From assembly GCF_003932495.1 (NCBI RefSeq), contig NZ_QZMT01000001.1, positions 186,001 through 250,000 on the forward strand: 64,000 bases of DNA, in the 5' to 3' direction. Both the position numbers and the translations under genes were made by a program. Under the pieces are notes generated by a model. It did no database searches. It saw only the letters and a program-made list of their open reading frames with translations, and was not told where the DNA came from. Positions within the stretch are counted from its first letter, which is position 1, and each line of letters begins with the position of its first letter. The stretch comes from Guyparkeria sp. SCN-R1 (lineage in GTDB: Bacteria > Pseudomonadota > Gammaproteobacteria > Halothiobacillales > Halothiobacillaceae). This document shows, piece by piece, positions 27,856 to 36,520 of the stretch.

Positions 27856-28667
27856 TCCGGGCGCTACAAACAGCGATGGGACGATCTCCGATCGGTGATC
27901 CGCTCGATACCTTGTCGGACAAGCCGCTGGCGGTGCGGGGCCTGACGGTCTCCTATGGCGACAAGCCCGCCGTGTTCTCGCTCGACATGACGGTCGAGGA
28001 TGGTTCGATGACCGCGATAATCGGCCCGAACGGTGCGGGCAAGTCGACCACTCTCAAGGCCGTTCTGGGCATCGTGCCGCGGTTGTCAGGGGTGGTGTCG
28101 GTGTTCGGTCAGCCGTTGGCAAAAAGCCGCCCCCGCATCGCCTATGTCCCGCAACGGGCGTCGGTCGACTGGGATTTCCCCACGCGCGTGATCGATGTGG
28201 TCCTTATGGGGCTCTCACGTGAACTGGGTCTGTTGCGGCCGGTGCGCGAGAGCCACCGACAGCGGGCCTCCGATTGCCTCGAGCGAGTCGGCATGCGTGA
28301 TTTTGCCGAGCGGCAGATCGGTCAGCTTTCCGGCGGGCAGCAGCAACGGGTCTTTCTTGCCCGGGCCTTGGCGCAGGACGCGGATCTCTACCTGCTCGAC
28401 GAGCCGTTCGCCGGAGTGGATGCTGCTACCGAGCGGGCCATCATCGACGTGCTCAAGGGGCTGCGCAGCGAGGGGCGCACGGTGGTGGCCGTTCATCACG
28501 ATCTTTCCACGGTGCGCGACTACTTCGATCACGTCATGATGATCAACGTGCACAAGGTCGCCGAAGGGCCGGTCGCCGAAGCCTTCAGCGAGGAAAACCT
28601 GCAACGCGCCTATGGTGGCCGACTGGCGGCGAACCTCATGAATCAGTTGCAGCTCGGCGGCCATTAA
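27852..28667 (+). CDS. Metal ABC transporter ATP-binding protein
   Basis: 271 aa from GTG 27852, whose start overlaps the previous stop (GTGA); ATG 27876 is an alternative. Walker A GPNGAGKST, Q-loop in YVPQRASVDWDFP, signature LSGGQQQR, Walker B LYLLDEP and H-loop VAVHHD are all intact. The SVDWDFP stretch after the Q-loop is characteristic of Mn/Zn importer ATPases. It powers uptake by the two permeases encoded downstream. Open frame upstream of the start overlaps the binding protein gene and is not coding. Confidence 0.93.
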   Translation: MIRALQTAMGRSPIGDPLDTLSDKPLAVRGLTVSYGDKPAVFSLDMTVEDGSMTAIIGPNGAGKSTTLKAVLGIVPRLSGVVSVFGQPLAKSRPRIAYVPQRASVDWDFPTRVIDVVLMGLSRELGLLRPVRESHRQRASDCLERVGMRDFAERQIGQLSGGQQQRVFLARALAQDADLYLLDEPFAGVDAATERAIIDVLKGLRSEGRTVVAVHHDLSTVRDYFDHVMMINVHKVAEGPVAEAFSEENLQRAYGGRLAANLMNQLQLGGH

Positions 28668-28812
28668 TGGGTACCTCGACAAACCTGCTGCGCCCCCCGA
28701 TCGCGGCGTCACGTGCTCATTCGCTCCTCGCCTATCGTCTTGATATGTCTCGTCGCTCGTTGCGCGGTTCCTTGCGCTCGGGCGGCTCGCGACGGTTTTT
28801 CGAGGCACTCTG

Positions 28813-30018
28813 ATGTTGATCGATGCCGTGACATTGCAGCTGGGCTACAACGCCACGCTGGTGGCGATCGGCGCGGCCCTGTTGGGGATTGCCGCCGGCG
28901 CCTCCGGCACGTTCCTGTTCCTGCGCAAGCGTGCACTGGTCTCCGATGCCATCAGTCACGCCACCCTGCCGGGCGTGGGGCTGGCGTTTCTGGTCATGAC
29001 GGCCTTTGGCGGTGACGGGCGTCACCTGGTCGGGCTGTTGATCGGGGCGTCGCTGACCGCGGCCTTCGGGCTGTGGATCATGCACGGGCTGACCCGTCAC
29101 ACTCGACTGGCCGAGGATGCCGCCATCGGGGCCGTGCTGTCGGTGTTCTTCGGTTTCGGGGTGGTGCTGCTGACGGTCATCCAGACCGTCTCGGTTGGTC
29201 GACCGGCGGGGCTGGAGGACTTTCTGCTCGGTGCCACGGCGGGAATGCTCTATCAGGATGCCGTCCTGATTGCCGTGGCCGGGGCACTGGCGGTGTTGGT
29301 GGTCTGGGCCTTGTGCCGACCGATGACCCTGGTGGCCTTCGATGCCGGTTTTGCGGCCGCCGCGGGGGTCAACGTCCGGCGGGTAGATCTGGCCATGATG
29401 GGCCTGGTGCTGGCGGTGACCATCATCGGGCTCAAGGTCGTCGGCCTGGTGCTGATCGTCGCGCTGCTGATCATCCCGCCGGTGACCGCTCGTTTCTGGA
29501 CTAATCGCAGCGACCGAGTGGTGGTCATCGCCGGGTTGTTCGGCGGGCTGTCGGGCTTTGTCGGCGCGGCGATCTCCGCGACGGCACCGTCACTGCCGAC
29601 CGGACCGATCATCGTGCTGACCGCGTTCGTCCTGTTTGCCGTCTCGATGCTGTTTGCCCCCGGCCGGGGCGTGCTGGCCGCGTGGATGAGGCACCGGCGT
29701 CAGCAACGACGCATCCACCTGCGCCAGGGGCTACTGGCCATTGCCCAGGATTTGCCCATCTACGAGCGCTACACCCTGCAATTGCTGGTGCGCGCGGGGC
29801 TGGCGCGCGCCGACGGGGTGCCCACCGAGCTCGGACGCCGACGTGCCGAGAAGGCCTGCCGCGACGAATCGCGCTGGGCGGTTGCCCGGCGCATGCACTC
29901 GCACGAATCGGCCGTGTCGCGCTACGACGGCTTGTTGCCGATCGAGGACGTGCTGACCCGTGACGAGATCCGTGAAATCGATCGCCAGATCGCCGATGTC
30001 GGCGGGGAGTGCGCCTGA
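28813..30018 (+). CDS. Metal ABC transporter permease with C-terminal winged-helix-like domain
   Basis: 401 aa. Residues about 10-285 are an ABC-3 (ZnuB/MntB) permease with about 8 helices and the coupling stretch RKRALVSDAISHATLPGVGL. About 115 further residues are hydrophilic and resemble a DtxR-type winged helix plus dimerisation helix (YERYTLQLLVRAGLARADGV; then LLPIEDVLTRDEIREIDRQI). Such fusions occur in some Mn importers; DNA or metal binding by the tail is unproven. GAGG lies 8 bases before ATG 28813. About 145 bases separate it from the ATPase gene, with no gene between. Confidence 0.88.
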   Translation: MLIDAVTLQLGYNATLVAIGAALLGIAAGASGTFLFLRKRALVSDAISHATLPGVGLAFLVMTAFGGDGRHLVGLLIGASLTAAFGLWIMHGLTRHTRLAEDAAIGAVLSVFFGFGVVLLTVIQTVSVGRPAGLEDFLLGATAGMLYQDAVLIAVAGALAVLVVWALCRPMTLVAFDAGFAAAAGVNVRRVDLAMMGLVLAVTIIGLKVVGLVLIVALLIIPPVTARFWTNRSDRVVVIAGLFGGLSGFVGAAISATAPSLPTGPIIVLTAFVLFAVSMLFAPGRGVLAAWMRHRRQQRRIHLRQGLLAIAQDLPIYERYTLQLLVRAGLARADGVPTELGRRRAEKACRDESRWAVARRMHSHESAVSRYDGLLPIEDVLTRDEIREIDRQIADVGGECA

Positions 30019-30944
30019 TGGGTGGCGAATTCGTGATGCTCTCGCTGGTGCCGATCCTGATCGGCGTGCTCGCTGCCATTGCCTGCGCGCTACCGGGCAA
30101 CTTTCTCGTCCTGCGCCGTCAGGCCCTGATCGGCGATGCCATCAGTCATGTCGTTCTGCCGGGGATCGTGGTTGGCTTTCTCTTGAGCGGCACGGTCAGT
30201 TCCTGGGCGATGATGGCCGGTGCCGCCGGCGCGGCGGTGGTGGCCGTGCTCCTGATCGAGCTGATTCGGCGGCTGGGGCGCATCGAACCGGGCGCGGCCA
30301 TGGGCGTGGCCTTCACTGCACTGTTCGCCTTCGGCGTGCTCCTGCTCGAGCAGTCGGACACCTCTTCGGTGCACCTGGACGTGCAGCATGCGCTCTATGG
30401 CAACCTCGAGAGCCTGATCTGGGTGGAGGCCAAGGGCTGGAGTTCGCTGTTCGATCCGGTCGCCCTGGCCGGGTTGCCGCCCGAACTGCCGCGGATCGCC
30501 ATCGTGGCGCTGTTGATGCTGGTCTTTACGGTGCTTTTCTGGCGGCCGCTCAAGATCTCGACCTTCGACGAGGGGTTTGCTCGTGTGCTGGGTATGCGCA
30601 CCAACCTGATCGGCTTCGGATTGGTCATCATGGCGGCAATCGCCGCGGTCGCGGCCTTCGACGCGGTGGGCTCGATCATTGTCATCGCCATGTTCATCTG
30701 CCCGCCGGCGGCAGCTCGCCTGATGACCAACCGCCTCGAGGCCCAGGTGCTCTGGTCGGTGGCCTTTGCCGTCTTTTCGGCAGTCATGGGCTACGTGCTG
30801 GCAGGTTACGGGCCGTTGTGGTTGGGGGCCGACGATGCCGTGAGCGCTGCGGGCATGATTGCCACGGTGTCCGGCCTGGTGTTGGCACTGGCCGCACTCT
30901 ATGGCCCGCACCGCCGATCCAGCGGTAGCCCGGCCGAAGGGTGA
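30018..30944 (+). CDS. Second metal ABC transporter permease
   Basis: 308 aa ABC-3 family permease with about 8 hydrophobic segments and the paralogous stretch RRQALIGDAISHVVLPGIVVG. It is the heterodimer partner of the preceding permease but lacks the cytosolic tail. ATG 30018 overlaps the previous stop (TGATG) and has GGGGAG 8 bases upstream; an in-frame GTG at 30009 is less likely. Final gene of the importer operon. Confidence 0.92.
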   Translation: MGGEFVMLSLVPILIGVLAAIACALPGNFLVLRRQALIGDAISHVVLPGIVVGFLLSGTVSSWAMMAGAAGAAVVAVLLIELIRRLGRIEPGAAMGVAFTALFAFGVLLLEQSDTSSVHLDVQHALYGNLESLIWVEAKGWSSLFDPVALAGLPPELPRIAIVALLMLVFTVLFWRPLKISTFDEGFARVLGMRTNLIGFGLVIMAAIAAVAAFDAVGSIIVIAMFICPPAAARLMTNRLEAQVLWSVAFAVFSAVMGYVLAGYGPLWLGADDAVSAAGMIATVSGLVLALAALYGPHRRSSGSPAEG

Positions 30945-31059
30945 GTGTCTCGGCCTGTCGCTGGGCAGTTTCCGGCTCGGGTAGACTTGTGCCGGTCGGA
31001 GGCGTCCTCCGCGCCCCGTGCGATCTCCAGCAAGAATCACTCGATGAGGAATACAACGC

Positions 31060-31374
31060 ATGATGGATGTCATGAAGACAGGGAAGGTCATCGGCCTGAC
31101 CGCACTGGCCGGGATGTTGTCGGTGATGCTGGCCGGGTGCTCAGGTCCCAGGGCCGATTTCGAGGCCGCCTGCGAGAAGAACTCCGGTGATGCCGAGGGC
31201 TGCGCCTGCATGGGCGAGCGGCTGGAAAACAACCTCAGCGAGGAGCAGTTGGGTGAACTGGTCAAGCTGATGGGTGACGAGGAAGCGTCTCTCGAGGAGG
31301 TGGGTGGCCGTCTTGAGGAAAACACCTTCCAGGAACTGATGATCGCCGCGAAGCAGTGCGAGACGCGCCCCTGA
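31060..31374 (+). CDS. Small cysteine-rich lipoprotein
   Basis: 104 aa. A signal sequence ends in LAGC, a good lipobox, and the residue after Cys (Ser) predicts outer-membrane sorting. The mature part is acidic and helical with paired cysteines (ACEK, EGCACMG, KQCE), likely two disulfides in the periplasm. GAGGAA lies 8 bases before ATG 31060; a second ATG directly follows. The 3' end overlaps the YiiX-like gene by 19 bases, so they are coupled. I do not recognise a named family. Confidence 0.7.
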   Translation: MMDVMKTGKVIGLTALAGMLSVMLAGCSGPRADFEAACEKNSGDAEGCACMGERLENNLSEEQLGELVKLMGDEEASLEEVGGRLEENTFQELMIAAKQCETRP

Positions 31375-31961
31375 TCGCCCGCGCCGTTGCGCTCGCTTTC
31401 ATCCTGGTTGCGCCGCTGGCCCACGCGCAACCTCCGTCCCCGCCGCATTCCCTGGAGACTGGCGACATCGTTCTGCTGGGCAATGACAGCGCCTGGGGCT
31501 TTGTCGCCCGCCGGTTCGCCGATGGCGACAGCCGCTGGAGCCATGCCGGGATGGTGATCCGAGACGGGGAGAGAGTCGCCGTGGTCCACATGGACGGCTC
31601 GCCCCTGGGAGGGCGGATCCGGCGTGAGTCGGTAGCCGCGTTCACCTCGGAAGCTCGGCATGTCAAGGTGGTGCGCCCGGCACTCGACCCCCGCCAGCGC
31701 GCGCAGGTCGGCGGTTGGCTTGCCGACCACCTGGCGCAAGGAACCGCTTTCGACACGCGTTTCCGGCTGGACGACGATCCGAGCCTGTACTGCTCCGAAC
31801 TGGTCTGGCGTGCGCTGGATCAGGTGGCGATGACGCCCGGGGATGACAGCCTGCCGCGTGCCGCTGGCCGGGCTTACGTGCCGGTCGATCGACTCGCGAC
31901 ACTCGGTCGGGTCCTCGGCGGCCGAGAGCGGCCGCCGTCGGTCGTCGCCGAGGCGCGCTGA
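31356..31961 (+). CDS. YiiX/YebB-like NlpC/P60-superfamily cysteine hydrolase, exported
   Basis: 201 aa from GTG 31356. An N-terminal signal peptide (VALAFILVAPLAHAQPP) exports it. The permuted NlpC/P60 (LRAT-like) catalytic residues are visible: His in SRWSHAGMVI and Cys in LYCSELVWRALD. Family members cleave peptides, amides or thioesters, sometimes in cell wall or lipid contexts. It overlaps the small lipoprotein gene by 19 bases and may act with it at the envelope (inference). Confidence 0.75.
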   Translation: MRDAPLIARAVALAFILVAPLAHAQPPSPPHSLETGDIVLLGNDSAWGFVARRFADGDSRWSHAGMVIRDGERVAVVHMDGSPLGGRIRRESVAAFTSEARHVKVVRPALDPRQRAQVGGWLADHLAQGTAFDTRFRLDDDPSLYCSELVWRALDQVAMTPGDDSLPRAAGRAYVPVDRLATLGRVLGGRERPPSVVAEAR

Positions 31962-32004
31962 CGCATCGCAAACGACCGGCTCCACCGCAGACAGGAGACG
32001 CGCA

Positions 32005-32640
32005 ATGGCCAGAGAAGCCGCCTTTGAGGCCCATCACCGGCGCTATGAAGACTGGTTCGAGCGCCACAAGGCCGCCTATGTCTCCGAACTGCTCGCCCTG
32101 CGGGCGTTCCTGCCCCGCGAGGGCGAAGGATTGGAGATCGGCGTGGGCAGCGGCCGCTTTGCCGGGCCACTGGGCGTGCGGGTGGGGCTCGACCCGTCCC
32201 CGGCCATGCTGGAATATGCCGCCCGGCGTGGCATTGAGGTGGTCGAGGGGGTCGCGGAGGATCTGCCGTTTGCGTCAGACCGCTTCGACTACGTGCTGTT
32301 GGTCACCACGATCTGTTTTCTGGATTCGCCCGAGGCGATGGTCGCCGAGGCCTGTCGTGTGCTGCGACCGGGTGGGCGGCTGGTGATCGGTTTCATCGAT
32401 CGCGAGAGTCCGCTCGGGCAGGTCTACGCGACACACCAGCAGGAGAGCGTGTTTTATCGGGACGCCACGTTCTACTCGGCCGACGAGGTGGCGAATTTCC
32501 TCGAGGGCGGTGGTTTCCGCGTGGATGCCTGGGGCCAGACACTGGCCCACTCCCTTGCCTCGACGCGGGAGATCGAGCCCTTGCGGCCCGGGCACGGCGA
32601 TTGTGCCTTCGTGGTCGTCTCGGCCATCAACGGGGGCTGA
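32005..32640 (+). CDS. Class I SAM-dependent methyltransferase
   Basis: 211 aa from ATG 32005 with AGGAGA 7 bases upstream. The SAM site is GLEIGVGSGRFAGPLG (motif I) followed by GLDPSPAMLEYA; VVEGVAEDLPFASDRFDYVLL and EACRVLRPGGRLVIGFID are the remaining class I motifs, all of the UbiE/Methyltransf_11 type. Substrate is not indicated. The stop is 6 bases before the DUF1614 start, so the two are probably one transcript. Confidence 0.85.
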   Translation: MAREAAFEAHHRRYEDWFERHKAAYVSELLALRAFLPREGEGLEIGVGSGRFAGPLGVRVGLDPSPAMLEYAARRGIEVVEGVAEDLPFASDRFDYVLLVTTICFLDSPEAMVAEACRVLRPGGRLVIGFIDRESPLGQVYATHQQESVFYRDATFYSADEVANFLEGGGFRVDAWGQTLAHSLASTREIEPLRPGHGDCAFVVVSAINGG

Positions 32641-32645
32641 TACTG

Positions 32646-33299
32646 ATGCCGGGCGGTCCGTTCCTGTTCGCCCTGTTCGGGTTGATGTTCCTCTTCGTCC
32701 TGATCCAGGTCGGGGCATTGCAGGTCGCCTTCCACAAGCTGGGGCTCGACCCGCAAGCGGGAATGACGCTCCTGTTCGTCTCCCTGATGGGCAGCCTCGT
32801 CAACGTGCCGTTGTTCCGCATCGAAGCCGAGGAGCCGGCCGAGCCGCCCCCCGAACCGTTCCGCGGCCTGCTCAAACACCGCCAGGTGCCCTTCGAGGGC
32901 TTCACGACGGTGGCCGTGAACCTGGGTGGCTGCCTGTTACCGGTCACCTTTGCCGCTTACCTCGTGCTCAATGCGGGCGCTTCGCTGGAAAACTACCTGC
33001 TGGCCGTCGGCCTGGTCTCGACGGTGGCCTACGTGGCCAGCCGTCCAATACCGGGGCTGGGCATCGGCATGCCGGTCCTGGTCGCGCCACTGGCCGCGGC
33101 GGGCTTCGGTCTGCTGCTTGACCCGGCGCATAGTGCGGCCTTGGCCTACGTGGGTGGGACGATCGGTGTCCTGATCGGCGCGGATCTGCTGCGCCTGAAG
33201 GACGTGCGCAAGATGGGATCGCCGGTGGCCTCCATCGGCGGGGCGGGGACCTTCGACGGGATCTTCATCACCGGCATCATCGCCGTGCTGCTGGCCTGA
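32646..33299 (+). CDS. DUF1614 family membrane protein
   Basis: 217 aa with about seven hydrophobic segments and a hydrophilic loop rich in Glu/Pro (EAEEPAEPPPEPFRG) after the second. The phrase SPVASIGGAGTFDGIFITGI near the C-terminus is typical of DUF1614 proteins, which have no established function. ATG 32646 lies 6 bases after the methyltransferase gene. It ends shortly before a REP-like doublet. Confidence 0.8.
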   Translation: MPGGPFLFALFGLMFLFVLIQVGALQVAFHKLGLDPQAGMTLLFVSLMGSLVNVPLFRIEAEEPAEPPPEPFRGLLKHRQVPFEGFTTVAVNLGGCLLPVTFAAYLVLNAGASLENYLLAVGLVSTVAYVASRPIPGLGIGMPVLVAPLAAAGFGLLLDPAHSAALAYVGGTIGVLIGADLLRLKDVRKMGSPVASIGGAGTFDGIFITGIIAVLLA

Positions 33300-33336
33300 G
33301 GCGGCCAAGCCCCTTACCAGATGATCACCGTCATCC

Positions 33337-33437
33337 GTAGGTCGGGCTTCAGCCCGACATTCCACCCGGATGACAGGTGATTCGGTTTCGGCAGGGAGGG
33401 GCGCCTTGGGCGGCTGTCGGGCTGAAGCCCGACCTAC
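33337..33437. repeat. REP-like doublet in inverted orientation
   Basis: Two copies of a 22-base unit (33337-33358 and, as its exact complement, 33416-33437), 57 bases apart. The core GTCGGGCTTCAGCCCGAC is itself a hairpin. It differs from the unit at 14340, so at least two REP families exist here. The doublet lies between convergent genes, a common REP location. Confidence 0.85.
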
Positions 33438-33493
33438 AGTGGTGTCGCTCGTTCGCTGGGCAGCGCGAGTGTTCGCGTCCGTCCTCGATTACG

Positions 33494-34765
33494 TCAGCGT
33501 GCCGCCTTTAGCGCCTGGTCGAGATCCTCGATCAGATCCTCCACGTGCTCGATACCGATCGACAGGCGCACCATGTCCGGCGGCACCCCCGCGGCGCGCA
33601 GCTCCTCGTCGTTGAGCTGGCGGTGGGTGGTCGAGGCGGGGATCGCCGCGCAGCTCTTGGCATCGCCGATGTTGACCAGCCGCAGGATCAGGTTGAGCGC
33701 GTCGTAGAATTTCACGCCCGCCTCGCGACCGCCCTTGAGGCCGAAGCTGAGGATGCCGGAGGCGCGGCCGTCCATGTACTTCTGCGCCAGCCGGTGGTCC
33801 TTGTGTTCGGGTAGGCCGGCGTACTGGACCCAACTGACCTGCGGATGGCCTTCGAGGAACTCGGCCACTTCCTGGGTGTTCTCGCAAATGCGGTCCATGC
33901 GCAGCGAAAGTGTTTCCAGACCCTGAAGCAGGTTCCAGGCGGACTGGGCCGACAGGGCCGCGCCGGTGTTGCGCAGGGGTACCACGCGGGCGCGGGTGAT
34001 GAAGGCAGCCTCACCGACGTCGTTGGTGTAGCTCACGCCGTGGTAGGACGGGTCGGGCTCGATCAGCAACGAGAAGCGTTCCGGGTGCGCGGCCCAGTCG
34101 AAGTTGCCCGAGTCGACGATCACGCCGCCAAGCGTGGTTCCATGCCCGCCGATGTACTTGGTCGCCGAGTGGATGACGATGTCGGCACCGTAATCGATGG
34201 GTTTCAACAGGAAGGGCGTGGCCACCGTGTTGTCGACCATCAGCGGCAGGCCATGACGGTGCGCGATGTCGGCAAGTCGCTCGATGTCGGCGACGCTGCC
34301 CGAGGGGTTGCCGATCGATTCGCAGTAGATCGCGCGGGTGCGCTCGTCGATCGCCGCCTCGATGCCGGCAAAGTCGTCCTTGTCCTGCATCCGCACCTCG
34401 ATGTCCTGTCGCGGGAAGGTGTGCGCGAACAGGTTGTAGGTGCCGCCGTAGAGTTCGCTGATCGAGATGATGTTGTCGCCGGCCTGGGCGATGGTCTGGA
34501 TGGCGTAGGTGATCGCGGCCATGCCGGTGGCCGTGGCCAGCGCACCCACGCCGCCGTCGAGGGCGGCCATGCGCGCCTCGAGCACCCCGCAGGTGGGGTT
34601 CATGATGCGCGAGTAGATGTTCCCCTGGACCTTGAGATCGAACAGGTCGGCGGCGTGCTGGGCGCTGTCGAAGCTGTAGGAGGTGGTCTGGTGGATCGGC
34701 ACGGCCACGGCGTGCTGGTCGTCCGGTTCGTAGCCCGTGTGCAGGGCGATGGTTTCGGGGCGCAT
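33494..34765 (-). CDS. metY: O-acetylhomoserine sulfhydrylase / aminocarboxypropyltransferase
   Basis: 423 aa Cys/Met-metabolism PLP enzyme. The PLP lysine is in [13 protein letters not shown] and the substrate region in [18 protein letters not shown]. Length and [11 protein letters not shown] match MetY (about 425-430) rather than MetB/MetC (about 390). It makes homocysteine from O-acetylhomoserine and sulfide, so it continues the pathway begun by hom at 11.5 kb. GGGAGGAAA precedes the ATG. Monocistronic. Confidence 0.92.
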   Translation of the reverse strand: MRPETIALHTGYEPDDQHAVAVPIHQTTSYSFDSAQHAADLFDLKVQGNIYSRIMNPTCGVLEARMAALDGGVGALATATGMAAITYAIQTIAQAGDNIISISELYGGTYNLFAHTFPRQDIEVRMQDKDDFAGIEAAIDERTRAIYCESIGNPSGSVADIERLADIAHRHGLPLMVDNTVATPFLLKPIDYGADIVIHSATKYIGGHGTTLGGVIVDSGNFDWAAHPERFSLLIEPDPSYHGVSYTNDVGEAAFITRARVVPLRNTGAALSAQSAWNLLQGLETLSLRMDRICENTQEVAEFLEGHPQVSWVQYAGLPEHKDHRLAQKYMDGRASGILSFGLKGGREAGVKFYDALNLILRLVNIGDAKSCAAIPASTTHRQLNDEELRAAGVPPDMVRLSIGIEHVEDLIEDLDQALKAAR

Positions 34766-34828
34766 GGTTTCCTCCCAGTGTCCGTCAGTACCGAGATTAG
34801 CAGGGAACCGAGCACCCGAGCCGCGGAA

Positions 34829-35461
34829 TCACTCGGCTTGCCGGAGAGACTCGATTTCCTCACGCAGTTGACGGATTTTCTTGCGCTTGTAGAGGCGGTT
34901 AAGCCAGGGACTGACCGCGCGGATCGGGATGCCGGCGCGGTCGCCCAGCCCGTCGATCATCACGAAGTGCCCGTCCGGATGCCGGGCGAGGTTGTCCGCC
35001 GACAGGTCGTTGATCAGCACGTTGGAGGTCAGCGCCCAGTCGAGGAAGGTCTCGAGTGCCCGCTGCTCGCGCCCCCCGTAGCGCCCGGATTCCACCAGGT
35101 CGCGCAGGGTGGGCGCCAACTCACCGTTTTCATCGAGTACCGCCTCGACCAGCAGGGCGGCGCCCATGTCCGTGTCGACCACGCCGAGAATGTTCTGGAT
35201 GTGCGGGCAGGGTGCGCACTGGCCCGGATGCCAGGCCCGGGAAACCAGATGTTCGATCATTTCCCGGGCGAAGGCGCGGTGATGCCCGATGCGACGGCGC
35301 TTCTGGTAGAAGCGGTCCCGCTTGTCCCGGCGCTCGATAAAGCGCGGATTGACCACCTTGACCAGCACGCGCGGGTCATCCGGGTGGCGAAAGACCAGTT
35401 TCTGCGCGCCTTGGCCAACCGGTTCGAGGGAGGAGAGTTCTAGGGGGGTGATCAGGTCCAT
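34829..35461 (-). CDS. yrbL: YrbL family protein
   Basis: 210 aa from ATG 35461. The sequence PVGQGAQKLVFRHPDDPRVLVKVV and the later NDLSADNLARHPDGHFVMIDGLGD are a compact protein-kinase-like fold (nucleotide-binding loop and catalytic-loop-like region), the pattern of YrbL, a PhoP-regulated protein in enterics. Its biochemical role is unknown. A basic C-terminal tail (LYKRKKIRQLREEIESLRQ) is probably a coiled coil. It stands between metY and ldhA on the same strand with gaps of about 50-60 bases. Confidence 0.8.
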   Translation of the reverse strand: MDLITPLELSSLEPVGQGAQKLVFRHPDDPRVLVKVVNPRFIERRDKRDRFYQKRRRIGHHRAFAREMIEHLVSRAWHPGQCAPCPHIQNILGVVDTDMGAALLVEAVLDENGELAPTLRDLVESGRYGGREQRALETFLDWALTSNVLINDLSADNLARHPDGHFVMIDGLGDRAGIPIRAVSPWLNRLYKRKKIRQLREEIESLRQAE

Positions 35462-35512
35462 GGGCGCTCGGGGCAAAACGGGGGATTGTAGCGCCCCAGA
35501 GGGGCGGGCCGA

Positions 35513-36520
35513 TCAGTCGGCCTGTTCGTCGGTTGGGGTGATCTCGCGCTCGCAGGCCGTGCCGGTCTCGATGCAGGTCAGGTTCTGGAGGGTCTGACTG
35601 GCGATCTGGTCGAGTGCCTCGTGGGTGAGGAAGGCCTGGTGGCCAGTGATCACCACGTTGTGAAAACCCAGCAGCCGGGCGAACAGGTCGTCGGTGAGGA
35701 CCTCGTCGCTGCGATCCTCGAAATACAGCGGCCCCTCGTGCTCGTAGACGTCCATTCCCAGCCCGCCGATCCGCCCGGCCTTGAGGCCCTCGATGACCGC
35801 CGGCGTGTCGATCACCGCGCCCCGGGCGGTGTTGACGATCACCACGCCGGGTTTCATCCGCGCGATGGCGGCCGCATCGATCAGGTGATGGCTGTCCTCG
35901 GTCAGTGGGCAGTGCAGGCTGATCACATCCGCCTGCTCGAACAACACCTCCCGGGAGACGTACTCCACCCCCATCGCCTGGCAGTCGGGGTTGGGGTAGG
36001 GGTCGTGGGCGATCACTCGCGCGCCGAAGCCCGCCTTGAGGATCCGGGCGAACACCGTGCCGATCTTGCCTGTGCCGATCACGCCCACCGTCTTGCCGAC
36101 CACGTCGAAGCCGGCCAGCCCGTGCAGGGCGTAGTTGCCCATGCGCAACCGCGCGGTTGCCCGCGGGATTTGCCGGTTGACCGCCTGCATCAGCGCCACG
36201 GCGTGTTCGGCGACGGCGTTGGGCGAGTAGGCCGGTACGTGGACGACGCGCATGCCGGTCTCGGCGACCGCATCGAAGTCGACGTGGTTGCAGCCGGCAC
36301 AGCGCAGGGCGAGCACCTCGGTGCCGCCCTCGGCCAGTGCCTGGATCACCGGGGCGCCAAGCACGTCGTTGGCAAAAGCGCAGACGGCCGGATAACCACG
36401 TGCAAGATGGACGCTGTCCTCGGTCAGTCGCTGGGGGAAGAAGTCGATCTCGTGGCTGTGATCGATCGCCTCGAAGGACTCGCGGTCATAGGGCTTGGTG
36501 GAAAAGAGTGCGACTTTCAT
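35513..36520 (-). CDS. ldhA: D-lactate dehydrogenase (fermentative, NAD-dependent)
   Basis: 335 aa D-2-hydroxyacid dehydrogenase. The NAD site is GKTVGVIGTGKIGTVFARIL; catalytic residues appear as NTARGAVID (Arg), YEHEGPLYF (Glu) and GHQAFLT (His). RCAGCNHVDFDA and the position of FEDRSDEVLTDD match LdhA of E. coli (329 aa). It reduces pyruvate to D-lactate. The ATG overlaps the tmcA stop by 4 bases (ATGA), which implies shared transcript and coupling, an unusual partner. Confidence 0.92.
   Translation of the reverse strand: MKVALFSTKPYDRESFEAIDHSHEIDFFPQRLTEDSVHLARGYPAVCAFANDVLGAPVIQALAEGGTEVLALRCAGCNHVDFDAVAETGMRVVHVPAYSPNAVAEHAVALMQAVNRQIPRATARLRMGNYALHGLAGFDVVGKTVGVIGTGKIGTVFARILKAGFGARVIAHDPYPNPDCQAMGVEYVSREVLFEQADVISLHCPLTEDSHHLIDAAAIARMKPGVVIVNTARGAVIDTPAVIEGLKAGRIGGLGMDVYEHEGPLYFEDRSDEVLTDDLFARLLGFHNVVITGHQAFLTHEALDQIASQTLQNLTCIETGTACEREITPTDEQAD

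Noticed and set aside
30090-31985. 631-codon minus-strand frame opposite the second permease, small lipoprotein and hydrolase genes
   Set aside because: Antisense to three well-supported genes, rich in Arg/His/Gln as expected for a shadow frame.
33845-35443. 532-codon plus-strand frame over metY and yrbL
   Set aside because: Shadow of metY and yrbL, no domain.
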